Part shown: positions 17,245 through 25,051 of the stretch, piece after piece
Layout: every line of letters begins with the position of its first letter
Numbering within the stretch: the stretch's first letter is position 1
Translations under genes and position numbers: made by a program
The notes under the pieces: generated by a model
Seen by the model: only the letters and a program-made list of their open reading frames with translations
What the model was told of the DNA's origin: nothing
The model's database searches: none
NCBI GenBank assembly: GCA_964549625.1
Contig: CAZJVA010000005.1
Location: 1-39,374 of the forward strand
Length of the DNA: 39,374 nt
Reading direction: 5' to 3'
DNA from: UBA12474 sp964549625
GTDB lineage: Bacteria; Babelota; Babeliae; Babelales; Babelaceae

Positions 17245-18126
17245 TTACCCAACAACTACCGGTACCTGCAAAGGCTTTTTCAAAACACCAGAAAGGACAT
17301 GTTCAAAAGACAACACCCGTTGGCAGAGAGTCATCTTTTCCTCAATGTGCGACATCAGCCCCTCCAAATAAGACTGCCAATAAGCCAAAAGATCGGCCAC
17401 CAAACGGTCAAATACTTCGGTATCGAGCTCTAGACTTTGATGCATTCCTTCAATTGCGCGCAAGGGATGGTCCGCTCCTCCCGACGCCGTTGCCATATGG
17501 ACAAAGACTTCAAGCCCTTCTTCAGCATACAACCCTAACTCTTCAAGCCGGCGACAAACATTACGCACATACAATTCGCCCTCTTCCACCACTTGACCAA
17601 TCTTTTTAGCCAAATCACCCGCAGTTATAAAAGAACCCCCTCGATCGACAACCTCAGCCAACAAAATTTCCATTTCAACTTGCATGTTTTTTAAAGCTTC
17701 CAAATAACGCACATAAGAACGCAAATCCCCCAAAATTTCATGCGCAATATACGGCGAGAGTCGCTTGCCTGAATATAGAACAGCGTTAGCATACCAAACG
17801 ATCTCGCGATATTTCACAAATAACCACGACGTAGAGGAAAGTGCGCCCAAGAACGCTGCCGCCGGAGTAACACGACTCATAAAGCCAGGAAGATAGCGCG
17901 AAACCTTACCAACCAAAGCCTCGCCTGTGCGCTCAGCCCCTAACGCAAATAAAGCGTACAACGCCCCTGTTGAAGCCCAAGCAAATGCCTTTGTCCCAGA
18001 ATCAATTCGATCCACCGCACAATCATCCGATTGCGTCGTAATAGTAACTGGCAGCTCCACTCCCCGCCCCAATAATACATGCGATAAAAAAACAACAACC
18101 AACAAATTAAGCAAAAAACGCTTCAT
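17245..18126 (-). CDS. Exported or membrane-anchored helical protein, unknown function
   Basis: This 293-residue protein begins with a signal peptide or anchor (MKRFLLNLLVVVFLSHVLLG). Two further hydrophobic stretches lie near residues 47-65 and 88-104. From about 110 onward it is charged helix with many Glu, Leu and Val residues. I recognise no family. The start at 18126 follows a G-rich AGAGGGGCGGGG. The layout of N-terminal signal, short hydrophobic part and long helical tail resembles the 18806-19816 protein, but I cannot show they are homologous. Confidence 0.65.
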   Translation of the reverse strand: MKRFLLNLLVVVFLSHVLLGRGVELPVTITTQSDDCAVDRIDSGTKAFAWASTGALYALFALGAERTGEALVGKVSRYLPGFMSRVTPAAAFLGALSSTSWLFVKYREIVWYANAVLYSGKRLSPYIAHEILGDLRSYVRYLEALKNMQVEMEILLAEVVDRGGSFITAGDLAKKIGQVVEEGELYVRNVCRRLEELGLYAEEGLEVFVHMATASGGADHPLRAIEGMHQSLELDTEVFDRLVADLLAYWQSYLEGLMSHIEEKMTLCQRVLSFEHVLSGVLKKPLQVPVVVG

Positions 18127-18246
18127 CTCAACCCCGCCCCTCTTGACCGTTCAGACTTCTGCCAAAGCTTAGTACAAGAACACAAAGAGAACAACGCTCC
18201 ACGGAGGTTAGATTTTTGTAATTATTGCTTTTTATTTTTTCAAATA

Positions 18247-18274
18247 TTGACAAATAGAAAAAGCTTTTTATAAG
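18247..18274 (+). promoter_or_regulatory. Sigma-70-type promoter for the 18319 gene
   Basis: A consensus -35 TTGACA (18247-18252) is followed after 16 bases by TATAAG (18269-18274), in an AT-rich stretch. The expected start is near 18281, giving a leader of about 38 bases to the ATG at 18319. Confidence 0.7.
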
Positions 18275-18318
18275 ATTAAAGATAATGTATGTGTAACAAT
18301 AACCAAAAGGAGTAGGTT

Positions 18319-18702
18319 ATGAAATCATTATATGCACTTATGGGGGTAACATTGCTGGGTGCTGGCAGCGGACTTATTGCAACAAGCCACGATAAACACA
18401 TGGGCGAAAAAGAAGCAAAAGAAATGGTGCAAACAAAAGAAAAGAAGCAGCGCATGAGTGAGCCCAAAAAGCTTCTTAAAGATATGATTCACAATACGTA
18501 TATCATCGAAAAAGATAACAAAAAGTACGTTGGATGGTTTATGAGAACCAACGACGGCAAACTTCTTGTAGAAAAAATTGAAGTACATCTCAAAGAAAAA
18601 ACACCAGAAGAGATACAAAAACATCAAGAACTCAAGTCAGAATTAAGAGAAAAATTCTCTTCGTACCTGGAGAAAAAAGGTATAGAAATCAAACAAAAGT
18701 AG
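18319..18702 (+). CDS. Small lysine-rich exported protein, unknown function
   Basis: This 127-residue protein starts at the ATG at 18319 with AAAAGGAG just upstream. Residues 1-23 look like a signal peptide (MKSLYALMGVTLLGAGSGLI). The mature part is Lys/Glu-rich with a short possible beta section (YIIEKDNKKYVGWFMR, then GKLLVEKIEVHLKEK) followed by helix. It has its own near-consensus promoter and a strong terminator, so it is a single-gene unit that is probably well expressed. No family is recognised. Confidence 0.75.
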   Translation: MKSLYALMGVTLLGAGSGLIATSHDKHMGEKEAKEMVQTKEKKQRMSEPKKLLKDMIHNTYIIEKDNKKYVGWFMRTNDGKLLVEKIEVHLKEKTPEEIQKHQELKSELREKFSSYLEKKGIEIKQK

Positions 18703-18724
18703 CATGAGCTATTTTCTTTAACGA

Positions 18725-18763
18725 TAAAAAGAGGCATGTGAAATATTCGCATGCCTCTTTTTA
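18725..18763 (+). terminator. Intrinsic terminator
   Basis: Stem TAAAAAGAGGCATG (18725-18738) pairs with CATGCCTCTTTTTA (18750-18763), extended by two more pairs, around the loop AAATATT. The U-run serves the plus strand. The A-run on the other arm lets it also act on the convergent gene at 18806. Confidence 0.9.
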
Positions 18764-18805
18764 TACCGTACAACAGAGAAAAGAGATTGTGATAACCGTG
18801 TATAA

Positions 18806-19816
18806 TTATTTTTTAAAGCTAACTCTTTTTAGGGCATCAAGACGATACTGTCGGCTATCAATAAACTGTTCTGTCTTCTTCAAGACCGCTGCAAATAAAC
18901 GTTCAGCTTTCCTTAACATATCCGCGTGCGCCCCCGTATTTGATTGATTTTGCATCGCGCGCAGCACATAGTTAATATTGTCCCAGTCCTGAATTGTGCC
19001 AAACTTTGCAAATAATGCATTAATATCACCAATAAGATCATTACCTACATACGCCACCAAAGCTTCTTCTGGTGATGCAAAACTTTCCATCCACAAAGGA
19101 AGCGTATAAATGTTCTTGAGTCTCTCAGTCCACCCCAATGACTTGGCTTTTTCAGAAATCCTACCAAAACACGCCATTGTTCCAGTTATTTTCTTCGTTG
19201 TCCCATCGCAACTAACTGTCTTTACCGCCTTGGTTGCAGCATTCTTGCGTGCTTCAATTTGTGGTAATATTTTAATTTTGCGTTCCAACTTTTCGACTAC
19301 TTCATGAAGATTTAAGCTTCTAGCTGTTGCTAGGTAGATCTGATAAAGCTCTCTGCGTAAGTCTTCGGCAAATGCTTTCTGTTCTTCAAGCTTATTCTGA
19401 TATGCAAGATGAGATGCGCTATCCCAAACCGTCCACGCTTTTCCCTGGGCAATAGTATGTGCCGCAACAATATTGCTCACTGTTCCGACATGCGGCAATC
19501 CAAAATAAACAGCGCCTGACAAAAGTAGACTCGACCAGAGTGCTTTTTTTGGATTGTTTTTGCTCCAGCGCATAGTCCGCAATGACGTATTTTTGGCTAC
19601 TTCAAAGATTGGCTTGTGATACTTTTTTGCCAAATCGTAGGCCACTGGCGCAGATAAAAGACCCGCCGCACCCAAACCACCGTATAAGGCCGTAGTACGA
19701 ACAGCTTGTTGCGTGCGCTCTAAAAAAGAAGAAGAAAAAAGGTGGTTCTGAGTAACCAAAAGTGTCAGGCATGCTGCTAACCCCGGTCCTCGAAAAAAAT
19801 GAGATATCTTATTCAT
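18806..19816 (-). CDS. Exported or membrane helical protein, unknown function
   Basis: This 336-residue protein starts at the ATG at 19816 with GGAGG about 8 bases upstream; a start 15 bases earlier is unlikely. It has an N-terminal signal-like stretch (PGLAACLTLLVTQNHLF), hydrophobic segments near 45-60 and 90-112, and then a charged helical body with a coiled-coil-like run (EEQKAFAEDLRRELYQ, VVEKLERKIKI). No motif is recognised. It ends facing the 18319 gene across a shared terminator. Confidence 0.65.
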   Translation of the reverse strand: MNKISHFFRGPGLAACLTLLVTQNHLFSSSFLERTQQAVRTTALYGGLGAAGLLSAPVAYDLAKKYHKPIFEVAKNTSLRTMRWSKNNPKKALWSSLLLSGAVYFGLPHVGTVSNIVAAHTIAQGKAWTVWDSASHLAYQNKLEEQKAFAEDLRRELYQIYLATARSLNLHEVVEKLERKIKILPQIEARKNAATKAVKTVSCDGTTKKITGTMACFGRISEKAKSLGWTERLKNIYTLPLWMESFASPEEALVAYVGNDLIGDINALFAKFGTIQDWDNINYVLRAMQNQSNTGAHADMLRKAERLFAAVLKKTEQFIDSRQYRLDALKRVSFKK

Positions 19817-19898
19817 AGTAACAACCTCCATCCAATATGTTACGTGAATTATTTACAAGGTAACAATGGGAGGCAAGAAATTTATTTGATTGAGAAAA

Positions 19899-19974
19899 TG
19901 GTGCCGAGAGATGGAATCGAACCACCGACACGAAGCTCTTCAGGCTTCTGCTCTACCACTGAGCTACCTCGGCA
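19899..19974 (-). tRNA. tRNA-Phe (anticodon GAA)
   Basis: A 76-base tRNA on the minus strand. Acceptor TGCCGAG pairs with CTCGGCA, the anticodon stem GAAGC/GCTTC encloses CTGAAGA, and CCA is encoded. It is divergent from pheS, whose product charges this tRNA. Confidence 0.95.
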
Positions 19975-20005
19975 TAGTTTTCAAGAACCCCCACATATGG
20001 CTCTT

Positions 20006-20034
20006 AGTGTGGCAAAGATTCACTGGGATGTCAA
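20006..20034 (-). promoter_or_regulatory. Promoter for tRNA-Phe
   Basis: On the minus strand a consensus TTGACA (20029-20034) is followed by a 17-base spacer and CACACT (20006-20011). The predicted start lies about 25 bases before the tRNA. The -10 box is weak (3 of 6 matches, with both key positions kept). Confidence 0.5.
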
Positions 20035-20109
20035 CATCAACTTATTAAATAACCAAGAGAATTATGGTACTCTACAGCATATTGGTATCTTTATTCAACG
20101 GAACTTGCC

Positions 20110-21141
20110 ATGCATGCTTTTGAAAACAAGCTAAAAGAAACAAAAACCGCCATCAATGCGCTTTTACAAAAGGCGCAAACCTCACAAGAACTCGGTGAGC
20201 TCGAGGCCGAAATCCTTGGTAAACAGGGATTGGTAACTAAGTTAATCGAAGAATTCAAAGCACTTCCCGGGGAAGACAAAAAACAACTCGGCGGCCTTTT
20301 TAATCAGTTTAGAGAAAGTATTCGTGCTCAATTTGCAGAAAAAAAACAAAACAACGGCACCGTATGCGGCTGTGATAATACCTCATGTAACATACCGCTC
20401 GACGTAACGGCCTACCGATCCGCCCCAATTGGCTCGCTTCACCCAGAAACTCACGCTATTCACGAATTAGAAGACGTATTAACAAGTATGGGCTTTTCGT
20501 TAGCCGAAGGTCCAGAGCTCGAAACAGAATTTTACAATTTTGACGCACTCAACATCCCCCAAACGCACCCCGCGCGCGATATGCAGGATACTTTTTGGTT
20601 GCCTCAGCCACACCACCTACTACGCACACACACCTCTAGCGTTCAAATTCGAGCCATGCAAAAACAGCGCCCACCACTCTCAATCGCTGCAATAGGACGC
20701 GTTTATCGCTGCGAAGCCACTGATGCAAGCCATGATTACACGTTCTTACAGTGCGAGGGGCTTGTTATCGACAAAAAAATCTCTCTCGCCAACCTATTTG
20801 CAACAACCAAATTACTCCTTCAAAAACTCTTCAAAAACAACGACTTACAAATTCGTGTCCGCCCAAGTTATTTCCCCTTTGTCGAACCAGGCGTTGAGAT
20901 TGATTTAACCTGCCCATTTTGCACATCTGGCTGCCCAACATGCAAAAAAAGCCGCTGGATCGAAATCTGTGGCGCCGGATTAGTCCATCCCAATGTGCTC
21001 AAAGCCGGTGGAATTAATCCTCAAGAATGGAGTGGGTTTGCCTTTGGTTTTGGCCTCACTCGCCTCATCATGCTCAAATACGGCATCGACGACATACGCC
21101 ACCTGCACAACGCCAAAGTAGAGTTTCTGCAGCAGTTTTAA
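20110..21141 (+). CDS. pheS: Phenylalanyl-tRNA synthetase alpha subunit
   Basis: Catalytic subunit of the class II heterotetrameric enzyme charging tRNA-Phe. The 343 residues contain an N-terminal coiled coil, then GSLHPETHAIHELEDV, the motif 2 region (HTSSVQIRAM, GRVYRCEATDASHDYTF), the cysteine insert CPFCTSGCPTCK before WIEICGAGLVHPNVL, and the motif 3 region FGFGLTRLIMLKYGI. The beta-subunit gene pheT, which commonly follows pheS, is not here: a terminator and a convergent gene follow. Start at 20110, with only a weak GGAA upstream. Confidence 0.97.
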   Translation: MHAFENKLKETKTAINALLQKAQTSQELGELEAEILGKQGLVTKLIEEFKALPGEDKKQLGGLFNQFRESIRAQFAEKKQNNGTVCGCDNTSCNIPLDVTAYRSAPIGSLHPETHAIHELEDVLTSMGFSLAEGPELETEFYNFDALNIPQTHPARDMQDTFWLPQPHHLLRTHTSSVQIRAMQKQRPPLSIAAIGRVYRCEATDASHDYTFLQCEGLVIDKKISLANLFATTKLLLQKLFKNNDLQIRVRPSYFPFVEPGVEIDLTCPFCTSGCPTCKKSRWIEICGAGLVHPNVLKAGGINPQEWSGFAFGFGLTRLIMLKYGIDDIRHLHNAKVEFLQQF

Positions 21142-21189
21142 AAGAGCCTTCAACGTTGGTGCAAGGCTCCACCCAAAGTTAACAAACAA

Positions 21190-21224
21190 AATAGGCTCTT
21201 AGTAAGTTTTACTAAGAGCCTATT
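21190..21224. terminator. Terminator after pheS (shared with the convergent gene)
   Basis: Arms AATAGGCTCTTAGTAA (21190-21205) and its exact complement (21209-21224) flank a 3-base loop. A second, shorter hairpin (GAGCCTT 21144-21150 with AAGGCTC 21163-21169) lies between it and the pheS stop. Neither has a long T-run, so efficiency is uncertain. Confidence 0.75.
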
Positions 21225-21288
21225 CATTTATCTTCAAAATATGCCTGCAATAACCACCGTACACGGCAAACTACAACTTAGAAAAACA

Positions 21289-23358
21289 CTACATCAAGCT
21301 GGCAGTTAAATTAACATCGCCTGGTCTACTCGAGACCAGAGCTGACTTGGCAAGTAGAGGCAAAGTATTTTTAGTCGAAAGTTCGCGCGTCCGGCCTAGA
21401 CGGTACTTGTACCAAAATAAACAACCCGCAACTCCTACGGTTCCTATTCCAACCAACGGCAGGATACTGGAATAGAGTTTTTCTTGTCCTTTGTTTTTAT
21501 TAAGTTTCTCATACAGCGTTTTATCCAAAGAATTAAGCTTTTCATAAAAATAAGAGATCTCAGGAAAAACATTTTCCACTCTTTTGCCCGCAGCAAGACG
21601 AACACACCCCGAACCCTGGGAAGTAGAAGCTTTTTCTGCCTTGTCCTCGGCATTTTTTGCAGCCGTAAATGCTTGAGAAAACAGAACTTCACTTTCAGGT
21701 AAGTCAGTACGCACATCTTTCGTTAGCAACGTCTCGTTATTACGCAACTCAAAAAGCATAAGTTTTTCGGCTGCCTCGAGGCAATTGGCAGTATAATCAT
21801 CCCCCGTTGCGGCGTCTTTTCTTTGCTGGTGCACCTTATTATAAAGCGCTGCAAACAAATGGGCCGCCTGCGGCGCCAATAACTCGCTCTGTTTATTGCG
21901 ATAAATATTTAGGAAATTTAGATAAACTCTACTAATTCCTTGTATGATCTTCGTGTAGGCATCCAGATCAAAGCTACCATTAACAACCACCCGCCGAGAC
22001 AAAGCCTCAGCAAATAAGCCTACGCGCAGCTTTCGCGCACCCTCAGCAACATTTTCCAAGGATCGTATAAACTGTGGAATATTTTCAAGAGAAATTTTTT
22101 GTAAAATCTGGCCAATCTGGTTTTCGGTATGCGTTGTTTGATCAAACAAATCGTTATAGAAACCATCAGCATGTGAGCAAAATTCTTTTGTAAGCTCGTT
22201 AAGAACAAACAGGGCCGAATCATTTTCTTGTTTCTCGAACACATCAACTAACGAACCTACTATCTCTTTTAAAATTTGCTCATCCTTGTTTCCTTCCCAA
22301 ACAAAATCACTCCAATATTTTTTCAATGTTGTTAGAACTTTTGCATATTCTTTTTTTAAGCAAAAAAAAGAAAGCACCTCACGGACAGAAATTTTATCAG
22401 TATGACAATAGAAGCCTAGCCTATAACGAAAAGGAAGGTAGTTTTCAATTTCTGAAATTTTTGAACTAAAATCTTGCTTACCCCGTTCATCCAATGGCAA
22501 AAGATCAAAAAGCAAATAATATACCGCTCGATTATCTGCAGGATTATTATACTTATCAAGAATCTCTATCACCTTTTTTTGCTTCTGATCATCATCAAAA
22601 AATGTACTTTGAACAATACGCGTAACGACTGCTTCCATTAATTCTTTTCTTCGTTGAACAAATTCAGGAGTATCAATAACGGACATTTTCAATAACAAAC
22701 CTATTTTGCTAATCAATTTACCAAAAGATGCTTCCCAATCACACCCGTCAAGTTTTTTACTCATCTTTTCAACATCCCCCTCTTGCAGCTTGATCAAAGC
22801 ATTATCATTGTTATCACTTAACTCCTGCAACAGGACAAACAGCGCATCATCGTCTAGATCAATCTTTTTTTGAGCAATCTCTCCCCGTATCTTTTGCAAC
22901 CTGGCCTTTTTTGCTTGCGTACACAAATCTTTGAGTTCTTTTTCTTTATCGCTGGAAGAAAATAAACTCCAATGACACAATTCCTTGAATTTATCTATTT
23001 CTCCGCAAGTTAAGGTCAAACCCTCCTGCTCAAATAAATTTTTTATAAATTCAAAGACTTTATTCCGCGCGTCGTTATCAGAGTATTCAACAACTTGCAA
23101 GCCCCTTAGTAAAAAATCCAAACATGTTTGGACTAAAATGTCCTTGAAATCAGCAGCTGAGAAGGCCTTTAAAAGCTCTTTAAATTTTTCTTGCAGTGGT
23201 GCACGGCCAACTGGATTGTTGAAAAAGCGCGACGTTAAGTAAGTGTTCGTATCTCGAATAAAATCTTCTAAGATTTTAGAAGTCGTTTGATTTTGCGCAC
23301 AATATCCCGGAAAAAAGTACATAGCAAAAACAACGGTTAACAAAATTTTTTTCAACAT
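21289..23358 (-). CDS. Large exported helical protein with C-terminal membrane anchor, unknown function
   Basis: This 689-residue protein has an N-terminal signal peptide (MLKKILLTVVFAMYFFPGYC, cleavage near CAQ). A long body of charged helices resembles helical-repeat proteins. A single C-terminal hydrophobic segment near residues 642-658 (PLVGIGTVGVAGCLFWYKY) is followed by a basic stretch, so the body probably faces the periplasm while anchored in the membrane. No enzyme motif is seen. The start at 23358 has GAGAG upstream. It is a single-gene unit converging on pheS. Confidence 0.7.
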   Translation of the reverse strand: MLKKILLTVVFAMYFFPGYCAQNQTTSKILEDFIRDTNTYLTSRFFNNPVGRAPLQEKFKELLKAFSAADFKDILVQTCLDFLLRGLQVVEYSDNDARNKVFEFIKNLFEQEGLTLTCGEIDKFKELCHWSLFSSSDKEKELKDLCTQAKKARLQKIRGEIAQKKIDLDDDALFVLLQELSDNNDNALIKLQEGDVEKMSKKLDGCDWEASFGKLISKIGLLLKMSVIDTPEFVQRRKELMEAVVTRIVQSTFFDDDQKQKKVIEILDKYNNPADNRAVYYLLFDLLPLDERGKQDFSSKISEIENYLPFRYRLGFYCHTDKISVREVLSFFCLKKEYAKVLTTLKKYWSDFVWEGNKDEQILKEIVGSLVDVFEKQENDSALFVLNELTKEFCSHADGFYNDLFDQTTHTENQIGQILQKISLENIPQFIRSLENVAEGARKLRVGLFAEALSRRVVVNGSFDLDAYTKIIQGISRVYLNFLNIYRNKQSELLAPQAAHLFAALYNKVHQQRKDAATGDDYTANCLEAAEKLMLFELRNNETLLTKDVRTDLPESEVLFSQAFTAAKNAEDKAEKASTSQGSGCVRLAAGKRVENVFPEISYFYEKLNSLDKTLYEKLNKNKGQEKLYSSILPLVGIGTVGVAGCLFWYKYRLGRTRELSTKNTLPLLAKSALVSSRPGDVNLTASLM

Positions 23359-23438
23359 AATTATCTCTCACGCAATGCCAGTTTTTTCAATTTGTTATTT
23401 TTATTCTAGCAATAATTTTATTTTTCGCAAGGCTGGAC

Positions 23439-24851
23439 TTAAATAGATAATCCATAAACAAACTCTACCCCAACCCGCGATAAAAAATCCTCATCATGAG
23501 AAATTACTAGTAACGCACCCGGGTATGCCTGTAAAACTTGAATTACGTGTTCTCGTGTCACGAGGTCTAAATTATTGGTAACCTCATCCAAGATTAAAAG
23601 CTTCGGCGGTTTCGCACCTATCTTTGCAAGAGAAAGCCGAGCTTTTTCTCCGCCCGACAAATTCTTAACCTGCATAGAAACTTCCTCGTTTTTACGAAAA
23701 AGAAAATCATTCAAAAATGAACGAATTTCAACAGTATTCCAATGCGGCGCCACAGAAGCAATAACATCAAAAACCGATTGATCTGGATCAAAGCTCTCAT
23801 AGTGCTGGTCAAGATATCCGATCTCTTCATTTTTCGGAACAAACCATTCACCGGTTCTATAGATCTCGTCAAACCCTAAAATAGCCTTCACCAGTGTAGT
23901 CTTTCCACTTCCATTGTTTCCGGTAATTGCCACCTTTTGATTACCAAGGACCAAAAGGTTAATATCACGTAGAACAGGCTCGTGAAAACCGTACCCAACA
24001 GCGCCATGCGCAATCTGAAGAACTACCCGCTCACGACCTTCACGGCTTGCAATAGCAAACTTTGGCTTTATAATTTCCGGCGAGCGCAATTCGCTTAATC
24101 GATCTAACAAGTCACCCTTTTCGTGGTCGATCGAGCTTAATTTTTTACCTTGAGCCTTTTCGGCCTTCATCCCTTTCAAATCACCAATCGATTTCATCCA
24201 TTTTTTGTTTAAAACATTGCTCCTTCCCTTCGCGCGGCTTTTGGCGGTTCGCTCCTGCTCGCGCATACGTTTTTCATGTAAATCGCGCCTTTCTTTAGCA
24301 AGAAAAGACAATTCTTGCTCTATAGCGTTTTTTTTCGCATAGGCTTGCCGTGCATACTCATCATATACCCCAGAAAACTTCTCTATTGAGCCTTGATCAA
24401 TCGCCCAAAACGTTTTAAAACACGTACGCAACACCTCTAAGTCGTGAGACACAACAATCAATGTTCCCGTATAGCTTTGTAACATACGCAACAAACTTTT
24501 ACGGTTTCGTGCGTCAAGATGGTTCGTTGGCTCATCCAATAATAGTATATTAGGGTTCTTACTCAAAGCGGTAGATAGAGCCGCATTAAAACGCCCTCCC
24601 CCACTTAAAGCATCAGTTCCCGAGATAACCTGGGGCACATAGCCACATATCGCGTTAGTCGGTAACGCCAAAAAATCTTCATATGGCGTAACCCCAGCAA
24701 TCATTTTTAACAATGTTGACTTGCCCGTACCATTAGCCCCGATAATTGCAATACGAGAACCAAATGGGATAGAAGCAGAAAAATTTGAAAAACAAGTTTT
24801 ATGAGGAAATGAAAGTTCAATTTTATTAAGATGTATTATGCTGTGAAACAT
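23439..24851 (-). CDS. ABC-F family ATPase
   Basis: ABC-F proteins carry two ABC ATPase domains and no membrane domain, and act on the ribosome (translation rescue or antibiotic protection). Here the first Walker A is GANGTGKST at 38-46 with LLLDEPTNHLD, and the second is GNNGSGKTT at 311-319 with LSGGEKARLSLAKIG and LLILDEVTNNLDL. The first signature is altered (LSGGGRFNAAL, lacking the usual Gln or Glu). At 470 residues it is shorter than Uup or EttA types (about 530-640) because the first domain lacks its arm insertion, like the compact antibiotic-resistance ABC-F proteins. A charged linker spans about 180-270. The ATG at 24851 has GAAAGG upstream. The biological role is not settled by sequence. 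Confidence 0.93.
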   Translation of the reverse strand: MFHSIIHLNKIELSFPHKTCFSNFSASIPFGSRIAIIGANGTGKSTLLKMIAGVTPYEDFLALPTNAICGYVPQVISGTDALSGGGRFNAALSTALSKNPNILLLDEPTNHLDARNRKSLLRMLQSYTGTLIVVSHDLEVLRTCFKTFWAIDQGSIEKFSGVYDEYARQAYAKKNAIEQELSFLAKERRDLHEKRMREQERTAKSRAKGRSNVLNKKWMKSIGDLKGMKAEKAQGKKLSSIDHEKGDLLDRLSELRSPEIIKPKFAIASREGRERVVLQIAHGAVGYGFHEPVLRDINLLVLGNQKVAITGNNGSGKTTLVKAILGFDEIYRTGEWFVPKNEEIGYLDQHYESFDPDQSVFDVIASVAPHWNTVEIRSFLNDFLFRKNEEVSMQVKNLSGGEKARLSLAKIGAKPPKLLILDEVTNNLDLVTREHVIQVLQAYPGALLVISHDEDFLSRVGVEFVYGLSI

Positions 24852-25012
24852 ACCAATACCTTTCTAAGTAAATAAAAACGCAGTTATACGCGAAATATTA
24901 AAAAACCTAGAAAGAATTGTTCATGGCCCATCACTCCTTAAGAAAACTTACTCCCCTTAGCGTACAAAAAACAAAACAAAATAACAATAAGAAAATATAA
25001 ACAGGCATCGTC

Positions 25013-25043
25013 GTAGCAGAGCGATTTCTCTTCGCTCTGCTAC
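25013..25043. terminator. Hairpin after PEP synthase
   Basis: A 12-bp perfect stem, GTAGCAGAGCGA (25013-25024) with its complement (25032-25043), around a 7-base loop. It lies 9 bases after the end of the PEP synthase gene. No clear U-run follows on the minus strand, so it may be a weak terminator or a 3'-end stabiliser. The rest of the 200-base gap to the ABC-F gene holds no gene I would support. Confidence 0.6.
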
Positions 25044-25051
25044 CAAAAATA

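Noticed and set aside
19818..19866. Repeated GTAACA/TGTTAC hexamers upstream of the 18806-19816 gene
   Set aside because: Three short matches in AT-rich DNA are too few to claim an operator.
19799..20134. 111-residue plus-strand open frame
   Set aside because: It runs through the antisense of tRNA-Phe and the pheS promoter region and has no ribosome-binding site.
24923..25000. 25-residue lysine-rich open frame in the gap between PEP synthase and the ABC-F gene
   Set aside because: No ribosome-binding site and no recognisable feature; likely chance.
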